Shown here one piece after another: positions 44,647 to 54,567 of a stretch of DNA of 64,000 nt (the stretch's first letter is position 1; every line of letters starts with the position of its first letter). The stretch is from the NCBI RefSeq assembly GCF_004005845.1, contig NZ_SADE01000001.1, forward strand, positions 744,001 to 808,000. Reading direction: 5' to 3'. This DNA is from Hwanghaeella grinnelliae (lineage in GTDB: Bacteria > Pseudomonadota > Alphaproteobacteria > UBA8366 > Aestuariispiraceae). The position numbers and the translations under genes are program-made. The notes below the pieces were generated by a model. It was given only the letters and a program-made list of their open reading frames with translations. It did no database searches and was not told where the DNA came from.

Positions 44647-45612
44647 TCACCGGGGCGGCGTTTCCTCACCCGAACGGTGCGCCAGGGTGGACCCGGGCGC
44701 AAGAAGTCTTTCGCGGCGTGCAAGCAGTCGCTCCCGGTGGAAGGTATAGAACCCCATGCCGACGACGATGGCCGTGCCGACCATGGTCCAGAAGTCCGGC
44801 AGGTCGCCAAAGACAAGATAACCGACACCGGTCGACCAGATCACGATGGTATAGCGGAAGGGTTGGACGAAGCCGATTTCTCCCTGGCGCATGGACATGA
44901 CGCCGAACAGATACCCCACGGTCAGCAGGCAGGCGGCGCCGGCCAGGAACCCCAGATGTCCGGCCTCGACCGGGTGCCATTCGGTGAAGGGCAGGCACAG
45001 GCCGGAAACGAGGGTGATGGCAATACCGGTTGCCAGGGTGATGTAGAGCGACGGGACCTTGCGCGGCAGGCCTCGGGTGGCCAGATCGCGGATCGTTGCC
45101 ATGCCGACCGCCGCGACCGCCCAAAGTGCGAAACTGTTGAACCCTTCCATGCCCGGGCGGACGATGATCATCACCCCCAGGAAGCCGACAAGGATGGCGC
45201 TATAGCGCCGCCATCCCACGTGTTCTCCCATAAACAGGGCGGCGCCGAAGGTGACGGTCAGGGGCATTGCCTGCATGATCGCCCAGGCATTGGCCAGCGG
45301 CATGCTGAACAGGGCGGTCAGGAAGCAGAAGGCCGCGCCGACCTCGCCGATCACCCGCAGGGCCAGGATCTTGACCTCTCGGGTGCTCGGCCGATAGGCC
45401 AGTTCGCCCCGCAACTGTGCCAATCCGCCGACCAGGACAATGGTGAAAAGCCCGCGCAGGAACAGGATTTGGAACAGGGTCAGGTCGCCTGAAATCCATT
45501 TGATCGCCGCGTCGTTGCAGACGAATCCCGCCATCGAAATGGCCATGAAGGCCGCGCCGCGGAAATTTTCCTGCGATGGGGTCGGGGCAAGGCCCTGCGC
45601 TGGTTTGGTCAA
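44647..45612 (-). CDS. EamA/DMT transporter, tandem copy 2
   Basis: A 321-residue paralog of the gene at 43649-44584, with the same helix order and shared blocks ([50 protein letters not shown]). The start is TTG 45612, overlapping the dinB stop as TTGA, with AAGGG before it; the coupling implies translation tied to dinB. The pair arose by local duplication. Confidence 0.85.
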   Translation of the reverse strand: MTKPAQGLAPTPSQENFRGAAFMAISMAGFVCNDAAIKWISGDLTLFQILFLRGLFTIVLVGGLAQLRGELAYRPSTREVKILALRVIGEVGAAFCFLTALFSMPLANAWAIMQAMPLTVTFGAALFMGEHVGWRRYSAILVGFLGVMIIVRPGMEGFNSFALWAVAAVGMATIRDLATRGLPRKVPSLYITLATGIAITLVSGLCLPFTEWHPVEAGHLGFLAGAACLLTVGYLFGVMSMRQGEIGFVQPFRYTIVIWSTGVGYLVFGDLPDFWTMVGTAIVVGMGFYTFHRERLLARRERLLAPGSTLAHRSGEETPPR

Positions 45613-46955
45613 AGCGAGCGGCCCTTGATCACGGCGTCGCTGCCCAGTTTCTCCCGGATCTCATCCATCACTCGCTCCAGCTTGGCGGCCTTGTCCCGGT
45701 CGGGATCGGCCAGGTCGGGGACATCGGCGTCTTCCGGCGGGCCCAGATCCGCCCCGCCGATCCCCAGCAATCGGTATCGCCGACCATCCGCCTCTTTCTC
45801 CAAAAGCTCCAGCCCCTGGCGGAACAGAATTTCGGCAAGTTGGGTCGGCGTGGACAGTTTTCGGCTGCGGGTCAGAATCTTGAAATCGGCGGTGCGCAAT
45901 TTCAGCTGCACGCTGCCGGCGGAATATTCGTGCTTCTTCAGCCGCCGAGCGACGCTCTCGCAAAGCGGCCACAGGATGTGCGCCAGTTCGTGAAAATCAG
46001 AAAGGTCCTCGGCGAAAGTGGTCTCGTTCGAGATGCTCTTGGTCTCCGATGTGGGGTCTACCTTCCGATCGTCGATCCCGCGCGAAAAGTGATACAGTCT
46101 TTCGCCCATGGAGCCATATCGCTGTATCATGTTTTTCAGCGGCATTTCCCGCAACTGACCGATGGTCGACAAGCCGTCCTGGTGCAGTTTCCGCTCCAAC
46201 GCCTTGCCGACTCCCCAGATCATCTTCACCGGTTTTTCAGTCAGGAAATCAACCGCCTCGGCCTCGCCGATCACCGCGAATCCGCGCGGTTTGTCCAGGT
46301 CGCTGGAGACCTTGGCGAGGAATTTGTTGTAGCTGAGCCCGATGGAGGCGGTGACGCCAGCGTCGCGCTCGATCCGAAGTACCAGTCCGGCCAAGGTCCG
46401 CGCCGGGCTGCCGCCGTGCAGACTCTCCGTTCCGGTCAGATCCAGGAAGGCTTCATCGATGGAAAGCGGCTGCACCAAAGGGGTTGCATCGCGCATCATC
46501 TGGCGGATTTCCCGGCCGACGCCGGCATATTTCTCCATATTGGGTCGGATCACGACGGCATCGGGACAGGCCTGCAACGCTTTGAACATCGGCATCGCGG
46601 AACGGACGCCGTACATCCGCGCGACATAACAGGCCGCGGAGACAACGCCGCGCCGGCCGCCGCCGACGATGACCGGCTTGTCGCGGATTTCCGGATTGTC
46701 CCGCTTTTCCACCGAGGCATAGAAGGCGTCGCAATCGATATGGGCGATGCTCAGCCTATGCAATTCCGGGTGACGCATGGTCCGGCGCGAGCGGCAGGCG
46801 GGGCAGAGCAGAACCGTGCCGCGCCTGTCGCTCTCGCTAGCCTCACCCTCGTTTTGTGGCGCGGCGGGAGCGGTCCAGACATGCAGACAGTCCCGGCACA
46901 GACAATCGGGGTCGGGTCGTGGGATATCCGCCTGATTTTCCGCGCCGTCCGGCAT
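45609..46955 (-). CDS. dinB: DNA polymerase IV with N-terminal zinc ribbon
   Basis: A 448-residue Y-family polymerase. Residues ~18-55 carry CLCRDC and CPACRS, a four-cysteine zinc ribbon seen in alphaproteobacterial DinB. Catalytic acidic residues are Asp74 and Asp76 ([12 protein letters not shown]) and the SIDEAFLDL motif; [19 protein letters not shown] and a little-finger domain follow. No C-terminal beta-clamp motif could be assigned with confidence. It performs translesion synthesis. GGAGGAAT precedes ATG 46955. It starts 16 bases after the ROK kinase gene ends and overlaps the DMT gene by 4 bases. Confidence 0.92.
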   Translation of the reverse strand: MPDGAENQADIPRPDPDCLCRDCLHVWTAPAAPQNEGEASESDRRGTVLLCPACRSRRTMRHPELHRLSIAHIDCDAFYASVEKRDNPEIRDKPVIVGGGRRGVVSAACYVARMYGVRSAMPMFKALQACPDAVVIRPNMEKYAGVGREIRQMMRDATPLVQPLSIDEAFLDLTGTESLHGGSPARTLAGLVLRIERDAGVTASIGLSYNKFLAKVSSDLDKPRGFAVIGEAEAVDFLTEKPVKMIWGVGKALERKLHQDGLSTIGQLREMPLKNMIQRYGSMGERLYHFSRGIDDRKVDPTSETKSISNETTFAEDLSDFHELAHILWPLCESVARRLKKHEYSAGSVQLKLRTADFKILTRSRKLSTPTQLAEILFRQGLELLEKEADGRRYRLLGIGGADLGPPEDADVPDLADPDRDKAAKLERVMDEIREKLGSDAVIKGRSL

Positions 46956-46971
46956 CGGTAATTCCTCCGGG

Positions 46972-47862
46972 TCATTCCTCCGGCCAGAGCCAGGCGGCGC
47001 CGCGCACCCCGCTGGAATCGCCGTGCCGCGGCGGCAGCAGGCGTGTGTTTACCTGGTCCGAGAACACCCAATCCTTCAACAAAACGGGGATGTTGGTATA
47101 GAGCCGCTTTATATTCGACAATCCGCCGCCCAGTACCACGGCATCGGGATCGACGATATTGATCATATGCGACAAGGCCCGGGCCAGCCGATCTTCGTAT
47201 CTGCGAAAGGTTTCCTCTGCCGCGTCGGACGAATCGCCGGCCAGGATATCGGCCGATACCTGCGTGCCGGTATGGTGAAAATGGTCGCGCGACAGGCCGG
47301 GACCCGACAGGAAGGTTTCGATGCAGCCCTGTTTGCCGCAATAGCAGGTCGGGCCGGGGCGCTCCGCATCCCGCGGCCAGGGCAGGGGATTATGCCCCCA
47401 TTCCCCGGTGATGCCGTTCGGCCCATCGACCAATCCGCCATTGACGACGAGACCACCGCCGACGCCCGTCCCCAGTATCACCCCGAAAACGATGGCTGAT
47501 CCGGCCGCCGCGCCGTCGACCGATTCGGAAAGCGCGAAACAATTGGCGTCGTTGGTTACGCGCACCGGCCTGTCCAATACCTTTTCCAGGTCGCGATCGA
47601 TGGGATTTCCGATCAACCAGACCGAGTTCGCGTTCTTGACCAAGCCGGTATCGCGGGAAACCGTGCCCGGCATGCCGACCCCGACAGGGGCCTGTCCCCC
47701 GGCTTCAATCTCAAGGGTCCGGACCACGCTCTTTATCGCGTCGAGGGTGTCCTGATACCGCCCTTGCGGCGCTTCTATGCGTCGCCTGGCGATGATCTCA
47801 CCGCCGCTGTCGAGCGCGATCCCCTCGATTTTCGTTCCACCCAGGTCTATCCCGATCCTCAT
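46972..47862 (-). CDS. ROK family sugar kinase (fructokinase/NAG-kinase-like)
   Basis: A 296-residue ROK protein: [15 protein letters not shown] is the phosphate-binding start, [12 protein letters not shown] contains the catalytic Asp, [11 protein letters not shown] the second phosphate loop, and GHNPLP with [15 protein letters not shown] the His-Cys3 zinc site. It has no helix-turn-helix, so it is an enzyme, not a repressor. It should phosphorylate a hexose such as fructose, mannose or glucose in the cytoplasm. First gene of an apparent unit with dinB and the DMT pair. Confidence 0.88.
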   Translation of the reverse strand: MRIGIDLGGTKIEGIALDSGGEIIARRRIEAPQGRYQDTLDAIKSVVRTLEIEAGGQAPVGVGMPGTVSRDTGLVKNANSVWLIGNPIDRDLEKVLDRPVRVTNDANCFALSESVDGAAAGSAIVFGVILGTGVGGGLVVNGGLVDGPNGITGEWGHNPLPWPRDAERPGPTCYCGKQGCIETFLSGPGLSRDHFHHTGTQVSADILAGDSSDAAEETFRRYEDRLARALSHMINIVDPDAVVLGGGLSNIKRLYTNIPVLLKDWVFSDQVNTRLLPPRHGDSSGVRGAAWLWPEE

Positions 47863-47957
47863 TTTCCAATCCGCATTGATTGATCCACTGACTTCTAAAA
47901 AACTTTATTAGGGAAATTGGCTAGTTTTGTTTAAGGGGATAGTCTGTTAGACCGATG

Positions 47958-47972
47958 TTAACCTACTGGTAA
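47958..47972. promoter_or_regulatory. Near-consensus CtrA box before divK
   Basis: TTAA-N7-GTAA, one base off TTAA-N7-TTAA, 140 bases before the divK start. The 249-base intergenic region between the ROK gene and divK holds no other recognisable element. Confidence 0.35.
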
Positions 47973-48111
47973 GTTTGCTGATATATCGGTGGTCTTGGGT
48001 TCCGCAAGGAAAACGGGGCTGACGACATGAAGCTGCCGTTAGGGAAACCTGGGCAATGACGGTAATCTGCTGGACAACTCGGGTTCTTGGCATTCTGCAA
48101 GTGAGGGTTCT

Positions 48112-48477
48112 ATGACGCATAAGGTAATGATCGTCGAGGACAATGAGCTGAATATGAAGCTCTTCCACGATCTATTGGAATCCCGTGGGTACGACATCAT
48201 CGAAACCCGAGACGGTATGGAAGCGCTGAAAATGGCGCGTTCCGAGCGGCCGGACTTGATTTTGATGGATATCCAGCTGCCCGAAGTATCGGGACTGGAA
48301 GTGACGAAATGGATCAAGGAAGACGATGATCTGAAGGCCATCCCAATCATCGCCGTAACGGCCTTCGCCATGAAGGGTGATGAGGAAAAAATTCGCGAAG
48401 GCGGTTGCGAAGCTTATATCGCGAAACCGATTTCGGTGACCAACTTCTTGGAAACGGTCGCCCGTTTTCTGAATTAG
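48112..48477 (+). CDS. divK: Single-domain response regulator DivK
   Basis: A 121-residue receiver domain with no output part: [20 protein letters not shown], phospho-acceptor Asp in [30 protein letters not shown] and the Lys in IAKPISV. The sequence is that of DivK, which works with DivJ/PleC-type kinases to control CtrA and cell-cycle asymmetry. The pleD gene follows 134 bases later, the standard alphaproteobacterial order. Confidence 0.92.
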   Translation: MTHKVMIVEDNELNMKLFHDLLESRGYDIIETRDGMEALKMARSERPDLILMDIQLPEVSGLEVTKWIKEDDDLKAIPIIAVTAFAMKGDEEKIREGGCEAYIAKPISVTNFLETVARFLN

Positions 48478-48611
48478 TATCCCTGACTTTGAACAGGACC
48501 GAGAAGCATGGTGAACGGAGTTATTTTGGTGCATCACCTTCCTGTCGCGGGCGTCCTGTTCCGGCAAACTTTCTGCTGCCATCTTTCCTGATCGGCTGAC
48601 GAAGAAACCTC

Positions 48612-50054
48612 ATGACCGCACGCGTCCTAGTCGTCGACGATTTACTTCCGAACGTGAAGCTGCTGGAAGCCAAGCTTACCAGTGAGTATTTCGACGTCGT
48701 CACCGCCGGTGACGGGCCGAGCGCGCTGGCGTCGATTGCCGAAAATGCGCCCGATATCGTGCTGTTGGACGTGATGATGCCCGGCATGGATGGGTTCGAG
48801 GTTTGCCGCCGCATCAAGGATGACCCGAAAACCACGCATATCCCCGTGGTGATGGTGACGGCGCTGTCCGACAACGCGGACCGCGTGCGCGGCCTGGAAG
48901 CCGGCGCCGACGACTTTCTAACTAAGCCTTTGAACGATACGGCTTTGTTTGCGCGCGTGCGCTCGCTGGTGCGGCTGAAAATGCTGACCGACGAATGGCG
49001 GCTGCGCGAACAGACGTCGGGTCAACTCGGTGTTCTGCAGGAAGAAAAGGCGATGACCGACGTGGATACGTCGGGCGCGCGGGTGCTGATCATCGAGGAA
49101 GGCGAAATCGACTGGATGAAAATCAGCGAGACGCTGAAGACCGAAAATGCAGACCTGGAACATGCCCGCAACAGTGAAGAGGCCCAGACGGCGGCCATGT
49201 CAGGGCCGAGTTTCGACCTCGTCATCGTCAATCTGAACCTTCGCTCCCAAGACGCCCTGCGCCTGACCAGCCATCTTCGCGCGATGGAACGGACGCGCTA
49301 TACGCCGATCCTGCTGGTGGCGGAGGAACACGACATGGAAAAGGTCGCCAAAGGCCTGGACCTTGGCGTGAACGATTATCTGATTAAACCGATCGATCGT
49401 AACGAGTTGCTCGCCCGCGTGCGCACCCAGATCAAGCGGCAGCGCTATCAGGAACGCCTGCGGGACAATTACGAACGCAGCCTGGTGATGGCGCTGACGG
49501 ATTCGCTGACGGGATTGTACAACCGCCGCTACGTCACCGCGCATTTGGGCGGCATGATCGAACGCCACAAGCAAACGGACAAGCCGCTTGCCTTGTTGAT
49601 GTTCGATATCGACTTCTTCAAGAAGGTAAACGACACGTTCGGGCATGCCGCCGGGGATGAAGTGCTGATCGAAATGTCCCGCCGGGTGATTGATCATGTG
49701 CGCAGCGTCGATACCGTGGCGCGGTTGGGTGGCGAGGAATTCGTCGCCGTTCTGCCTGATACGGAAGAGGAGGTCGCGCTCGTCGTGGCCGAACGGCTGC
49801 GCTATACGATGGCCGCAGAGTTGTTCGAAATGAAAGCCGCGAACACTGCGGAAACGGTCACGATTTCGATCGGTGTCGCCATGCTTCAGGGCGATGATAG
49901 TCTCGACAGCCTGATGAACCGGGCGGACGAAGCGCTGTATGCGGCAAAAGGCGCGGGCCGGAACCTGGTCGTGATCTTAAAGGACGGCAGCACGCAGATC
50001 CTGCCGCAAACCAAACCTGGTGCCGAACCGCCGGAACCCGCGGCCGCGGGCTGA
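48612..50054 (+). CDS. pleD: PleD: tandem receiver diguanylate cyclase
   Basis: A 480-residue protein with two receiver domains (residues ~4-120 with Asp in IVLLDVMMPGMDGFEV and Lys in LTKPLND; ~152-270 degenerate, NLNLRSQD in place of the Asp motif) and a C-terminal GGDEF domain with RLGGEEFVAVLP and an RSVD I-site five residues before it. Phosphorylation of the first receiver drives dimerisation and cyclic di-GMP synthesis at the pole, in the known PleD model. It converges with the HD-GYP gene, 43 bases apart. Confidence 0.93.
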   Translation: MTARVLVVDDLLPNVKLLEAKLTSEYFDVVTAGDGPSALASIAENAPDIVLLDVMMPGMDGFEVCRRIKDDPKTTHIPVVMVTALSDNADRVRGLEAGADDFLTKPLNDTALFARVRSLVRLKMLTDEWRLREQTSGQLGVLQEEKAMTDVDTSGARVLIIEEGEIDWMKISETLKTENADLEHARNSEEAQTAAMSGPSFDLVIVNLNLRSQDALRLTSHLRAMERTRYTPILLVAEEHDMEKVAKGLDLGVNDYLIKPIDRNELLARVRTQIKRQRYQERLRDNYERSLVMALTDSLTGLYNRRYVTAHLGGMIERHKQTDKPLALLMFDIDFFKKVNDTFGHAAGDEVLIEMSRRVIDHVRSVDTVARLGGEEFVAVLPDTEEEVALVVAERLRYTMAAELFEMKAANTAETVTISIGVAMLQGDDSLDSLMNRADEALYAAKGAGRNLVVILKDGSTQILPQTKPGAEPPEPAAAG

Positions 50055-50097
50055 ACCGGTATTCCAAGCATTTTCGTGCCGGCGTGGCGCTGCACGA

Positions 50098-51666
50098 TCA
50101 ATGCGGCGCGTTTTCCGCGTCGGGATAGGCTTTCAAAACCGATTCGATATTGTCCAGGTTCTCAAGCAGTAGGTCGACTATGCGGGGTTCGAACTGCCTG
50201 CCGCTTTGCTCGTTCATGAAATCGATGACTTTTTCAAGCGGCCAGGCAGCCTTGTAGCAACGATCACTTCCCAGCGCGTCGAACACGTCCGCCACGGCCG
50301 TGATCCGGCCGAAGATGTGAATATCATCGCCTTTCTTGCCCGCGGGATAGCCGCTTCCATCCCATTTCTCATGGTGATCCCGGGCAATCAGCGCGCCCGC
50401 TTGCAGCACGCGCTTGTTTGAGCTTTTCAGCATCTCGTAACCCAGTATTGCATGGGTCTTCATGACTTCCCATTCGTCGGGCGAGAGCGTGCCGGGTTTG
50501 TTGAGGACCTCGTCCGGAATGCCGATCTTACCAACATCGTGCAATGGGGAAGCGAGGCGCAGTATCTCTGCCTCATCCGCCGGCAAACCGTACTGCAAGG
50601 CCAGCAGTCTACTGATCTCGGCAACGCGTTTGACGTGATTGCCGGTCTCCTTCGATCGTGTCTCGACCGCCTCGCCCAGCATGTAGACGATTTCGCGCTG
50701 CGTCTGCTCGATCTCCTGATGCAATTCAACATTCTCGAAAGCGATGGCGACGTTGCGCTGAAACACTTTCAATAGGGTCCTGTCCAGGTCACTGAGATCG
50801 CGTGTAACGCCACGTAGATACAACAGGTTTTGTTGCCCATTGGCCCCTTCGATCCTGCCAATGTATCGATCGCCGACAATGTCGGTTTTGAGGGCGAGAT
50901 CCGTTTGTTTAAGATCCGCGTGAATATCCGGAGCAAGATCCTTTGAGACGTTTTTGCCGACTAGCGGTTGATAATTTCCGGTCGCGGCCAGAACCCGGAA
51001 TCCTTCGCCCGTCTGGCTCACGGCCAGCCCATCGCTCTTGCAATACACCGCGTCATCTTCGATATGCAGCAAGGATGTCAGTTGCTCCAGCACACCATGG
51101 GCGAACTGTTCCATGGATTTCAATTCGAAGATGTTCGCGGAGGCCTCGATGACTTCTTCCAGCCCCCGTTTGTTGTTCGCAAGGGCGATGATGTCACGAT
51201 AGGAACGCAAGGCAGCGTGCATCAAGGTAAACAGCTTTTTGGACGTAAGCTCGGTCTTCTCTTTGTAGTCGTTGATATCGTATTCGGTTATGACCCTGCT
51301 TTCCGGGGCCTGGCCCGGTTGGCCGGTTCGTAGAACGATTCTGACATAGTGATTGTCCGCGACTTCCCGAACAAAGCGGGCTACGTCCAATCCGGCATTC
51401 TCCGTTTCCATGACGACATCGAGCAAAATGATTGCGGTATCCGGATGCTTGAGTATCGCCTTCCTGGCATCAGCACCCGAATAAACAGATATGAATTCCA
51501 GTCCCCTGCCGTTGAATGTGAATTCGGACAAAGCCATTCGTGTCACAGCATGAATATCCGGCTCGTCGTCGACGAGCATGACTTTCCATGCCCGGTCCCG
51601 CGCCAATGCTTTCTGGCCATCATCCGCAAATATGAGAACGTCAGGGTCCACCTCGTTTTTACTCAT
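50098..51666 (-). CDS. Response regulator with DUF3369 and HD-GYP phosphodiesterase
   Basis: A 522-residue protein: receiver domain (residues ~28-150, VMLVDDEPDIHAVTRMAL and LLDVVMETENAGLDV), a DUF3369 region with GAF-like character (~165-310), and an HD-GYP domain (~325-505) with HVKRV, HDVGKIGIPD and HHEKWDGSGYP, the metal and GYP motifs. It should break down cyclic di-GMP when phosphorylated. It overlaps the upstream kinase by 4 bases (ATGA), so the two form a translationally coupled kinase-regulator pair opposite pleD. Confidence 0.92.
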   Translation of the reverse strand: MSKNEVDPDVLIFADDGQKALARDRAWKVMLVDDEPDIHAVTRMALSEFTFNGRGLEFISVYSGADARKAILKHPDTAIILLDVVMETENAGLDVARFVREVADNHYVRIVLRTGQPGQAPESRVITEYDINDYKEKTELTSKKLFTLMHAALRSYRDIIALANNKRGLEEVIEASANIFELKSMEQFAHGVLEQLTSLLHIEDDAVYCKSDGLAVSQTGEGFRVLAATGNYQPLVGKNVSKDLAPDIHADLKQTDLALKTDIVGDRYIGRIEGANGQQNLLYLRGVTRDLSDLDRTLLKVFQRNVAIAFENVELHQEIEQTQREIVYMLGEAVETRSKETGNHVKRVAEISRLLALQYGLPADEAEILRLASPLHDVGKIGIPDEVLNKPGTLSPDEWEVMKTHAILGYEMLKSSNKRVLQAGALIARDHHEKWDGSGYPAGKKGDDIHIFGRITAVADVFDALGSDRCYKAAWPLEKVIDFMNEQSGRQFEPRIVDLLLENLDNIESVLKAYPDAENAPH

Positions 51667-53714
51667 TCTGAGTGTCCTAACTGAAGCGGAATGTGGAAAG
51701 TGATGGTTACCCCTTCGCCCGGGGCACTGTCACAGGTGACGGTGCCACCAAGTTTCTGAGTAACCAGGTTGTAGACGATATGCAGGCCTAGGCCGCTGCC
51801 ACCGGCGCTGCGGTTGGTTGTGAAAAACGGATCGAACACCTTTGGCAGGTTTTCCGCGTCTATGCCTCGCCCCGTATCCTTGTAGACAAGTTGGGCCGCT
51901 GTTCCATCAGGTTGGGCTGTAATGGAAATTTGACCCGGTTCGTTTTCGGGAAAACCGTGAATCATAGAATTCAGCACAAGGTTTGTGAGAATTTGCGCGA
52001 TCGAGCCGGGATAGCTTTCCATCTCAAGATCTTCGTCGCCGTCGATCAGTACAACGACGTTAGGGTTTTTCTTAAGTTGGGGGTTGAGGCTCTGCATCAC
52101 TTCCCGGACGTATTCGAGAAGTTTGAAGGACCGCATTTCCTCAACCGACTGGTCGACCGCAACTTGTTTGAAGCTTCGGATCAGGTCGGCAGCGCGCATG
52201 AGATTGGCAGAGATTATCGCGCTCGACTGCGTTGCGGTTTCCAGGAACTCCTCGAAGGAACTCTTCTTCATCAAGTCCTGCTCGAACAACCCCTTAAGGA
52301 CTTCGGTCCTTTCCTGCAGGTGGCTGGCTGCAGTGACACCCACACCGATGGGGGTGTTAATTTCATGGGCGACACCAGCGACCATCCCGCCGAGAGAAGC
52401 GAGTTTTTCGGATTGGACCAATTCGGCCTCAGCCTTTTTTTGATCGGTGATGTCGGTGCACCAAATAATGAATGTATTTTTTCCTTGGTGTATGATCGGA
52501 ACAGCATAGATCTTTGCCCACCACTCCTCGCCATTGACCTTTCGCCGTGGCATGATCGTGCTATCGGGGCCGACGCCGGTATTGAAATGCTGGTTCGCCA
52601 GTTCGTAATCGTTTTTGGATACGAAGCTGTTCACAAAGCCGTATGCGTCCAATTCTTCGAGACTTTCTGCGCCGAAGAGCTTGAGATAGGTGCTGTTGGT
52701 GTAGGCGCGTTCCTTGATTTCGTCGCCGACGATCGACACGCCGATCGGTGAGGTCTCCAGAATTTGGCGCAGGTGTTTTTCGCTCTCTTCCAGTGCGCTT
52801 CGTGATTCTTTCAATTCGGCGAGCGTCGCCTCCAATTCCTTCTCGGCCTGTTTTTGCTCGGTAATATCCGTGTGCCAAACGACGATGCATCGCTCGCCCA
52901 TGAAATCCATGGGCACAGCATCCAGGAGTGCCCACCAACGTTCGCCGGTGACCCGTTTCCGCTCGACAATGAAGCGCCGGAACGCGGTTCCGTTTTGGAT
53001 ATAGTCGCGGGCGGTCTCCCAATCCCGTTGGTTCACATAAGTATCGCTCAGCCCAAATTTGTTCAGGGCGTCCAATGATTGAACGTTGAACATCTCCAGC
53101 AGGCGGGAATTGCCGTACAATCGTTGACCGGTTCCTATGCGCAGGGCGACGATACCTGCCGGGGAACTGTCGAAAAGCTGACGCAGGCGCTTCTCGCTCT
53201 CCTGCAATGCATTTCTCGACTCCTTCAATTCGACGAGTGTCGTTTCCAGCTTATTCTCTGCTTTTTTTTGGTCGGTAACGTCGGTGTGCCATACGACGAC
53301 CGCCGGTTCGCCCATGAACTCCAAAGGCACAGCATCAAGCAGAGCCCACCAGTGTTCGCCGTTCACTCTCTTTCGCTGAAAAATGTCACGCCTGAATGAC
53401 GAGCCCGATAGAATATGGTTCCGCACCTTCTCCCAATCGGTTTTGTTCACGTAGGTCTCGGACATGTCGACGGCGTCGAGTTCATCCAGACTTTCTACAG
53501 CAAACAGTTCCAGGAAACGCGGATTGGCGTATAACCGTTTTCTGGTTCGCGCATGAACGACAGCGACACCGGCAGGAGAACTGTCGAAAAGGAGGCGTAG
53601 ATGTTCTTCGTCCGTCTGCTTTCGGTCGCTCGGATGATCTTGCTGACTCGGATTTTTCGGGAAAAACCGAGCCAGGCCCTTAGAAAAAGTGTGAAACCAG
53701 TTAGCCGATTTCAT
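51663..53714 (-). CDS. Triple-PAS sensor histidine kinase
   Basis: A 683-residue soluble kinase with three near-identical PAS domains (~36-150, 174-292, 312-427), each opening with LFDSSPAG or ILETSPIG and closing with VVWHTDITEQK-like segments, then an H-box with His450 (VAHEINTPIGVGVTAAS), an N-box and G-boxes (KDTGRGIDAENLP, GSGLGLHIVYNLV). The PAS repeats suggest internal duplication. The H-box is shared with the partial kinase at 2-1141. It most likely phosphorylates the HD-GYP regulator encoded directly after it. No transmembrane helix is visible. Confidence 0.9.
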   Translation of the reverse strand: MKSANWFHTFSKGLARFFPKNPSQQDHPSDRKQTDEEHLRLLFDSSPAGVAVVHARTRKRLYANPRFLELFAVESLDELDAVDMSETYVNKTDWEKVRNHILSGSSFRRDIFQRKRVNGEHWWALLDAVPLEFMGEPAVVVWHTDVTDQKKAENKLETTLVELKESRNALQESEKRLRQLFDSSPAGIVALRIGTGQRLYGNSRLLEMFNVQSLDALNKFGLSDTYVNQRDWETARDYIQNGTAFRRFIVERKRVTGERWWALLDAVPMDFMGERCIVVWHTDITEQKQAEKELEATLAELKESRSALEESEKHLRQILETSPIGVSIVGDEIKERAYTNSTYLKLFGAESLEELDAYGFVNSFVSKNDYELANQHFNTGVGPDSTIMPRRKVNGEEWWAKIYAVPIIHQGKNTFIIWCTDITDQKKAEAELVQSEKLASLGGMVAGVAHEINTPIGVGVTAASHLQERTEVLKGLFEQDLMKKSSFEEFLETATQSSAIISANLMRAADLIRSFKQVAVDQSVEEMRSFKLLEYVREVMQSLNPQLKKNPNVVVLIDGDEDLEMESYPGSIAQILTNLVLNSMIHGFPENEPGQISITAQPDGTAAQLVYKDTGRGIDAENLPKVFDPFFTTNRSAGGSGLGLHIVYNLVTQKLGGTVTCDSAPGEGVTITFHIPLQLGHSE

Positions 53715-54076
53715 TGATGATCCCGTATCCAGGCAATGCTTCTGATTTCGACGCCCTGCACAGGCTTCCGCAACAGGCTGATAGGGCCGCGGTATCGCCG
53801 TGTAATATTGAGTATGACGGTTCGGGAAGAGAGAAGCCGGGGAACGAACAATTGTTCCATACGCGCATTGGCCCGCGCCGCAGATTTGGCCTCAATCTGA
53901 TGAGCACACGTATTTGGGTAAGGATGTTTTCCTGGTATTCTCCGTTGCGCCGCGCTCTTCAAATGGAGTGACGTTGGAAAACGCCGGCTCAGCATCTCAA
54001 TAGTCCCTCATATTTGCAAAAATTGGCGGGATTGCTTTCCTGGAACAACTATTGCTCCTACTGAACATCTAAAGTG

Positions 54077-54091
54077 CTAATATACAGTTAA
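54077..54091. promoter_or_regulatory. Near-consensus CtrA box in the long intergenic region
   Basis: CTAA-N7-TTAA, one base off consensus, within 53715-54290 (576 bases) between the triple-PAS kinase and the small membrane protein. The remainder of that region, AT-richer than its surroundings, holds no gene that I can support and should contain both divergent promoters. Confidence 0.4.
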
Positions 54092-54290
54092 GTGCCAATT
54101 TATCGGGGGCGCCGGAAAACGAGGTTTGCGGAAATGACGAGAAGGGGTTTTGTTAACAGTCGTTGATTGGTTTTCCCAATATGTAAACGCCTGTCATCTC
54201 GTTGGTCGGCGTCGTTCATTCAAGTGGGGACGGTAAAATGATATAGTCTTCGCAAGAGGGGCTCCTGACGTATCCGGAATGGAGTTCAAC

Positions 54291-54491
54291 ATGCGAACCG
54301 ACTATGCCTATCAAGATGCCATTCGGCGGGATTTCCGCAACAAGGTATCGGCCGTGATCGCGGTCGGCCTGTTGGCGCTCGTTCTGACCGGCGCGATCGA
54401 AGACAAATCCTTTATGGTCAGCGATGTTGATACGACCGGCGCCGCGGCGGTCAATGTCGGCGTCTCGGGTGGCGATTCCAGGGCGCGTTGA
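54291..54491 (+). CDS. Small single-helix membrane protein, unrecognised
   Basis: Sixty-six residues: a charged N-terminus (MRTDYAYQDAIRRDFRNK), one hydrophobic helix (VSAVIAVGLLALVLTGAI) and an Ala/Gly/Val-rich tail that ends in GGDSRAR. ATG 54291 is taken because GGAG lies six bases ahead; 54279 is an alternative. A strong hairpin terminator follows at 54519-54544 and a near-consensus CtrA box lies 200 bases upstream, so it is a complete small transcription unit. Function is unknown. Confidence 0.65.
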   Translation: MRTDYAYQDAIRRDFRNKVSAVIAVGLLALVLTGAIEDKSFMVSDVDTTGAAAVNVGVSGGDSRAR

Positions 54492-54511
54492 CCGACCGGC
54501 ACAGGCGTCCG

Positions 54512-54544
54512 AAAAAAAAAGGCCTCCGATGGGGAGGCCCTTTT
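54512..54544. terminator. Bidirectional terminator
   Basis: GGCCTCC (54521-54527) pairs with GGAGGCC (54533-54539). A nine-base A-run before the stem and CTTTT after it make it work in both directions, for the small membrane protein on the plus strand and the choice-of-anchor protein on the minus strand. Confidence 0.85.
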
Positions 54545-54567
54545 GCTTTATGGCGAAAACCACTTGA

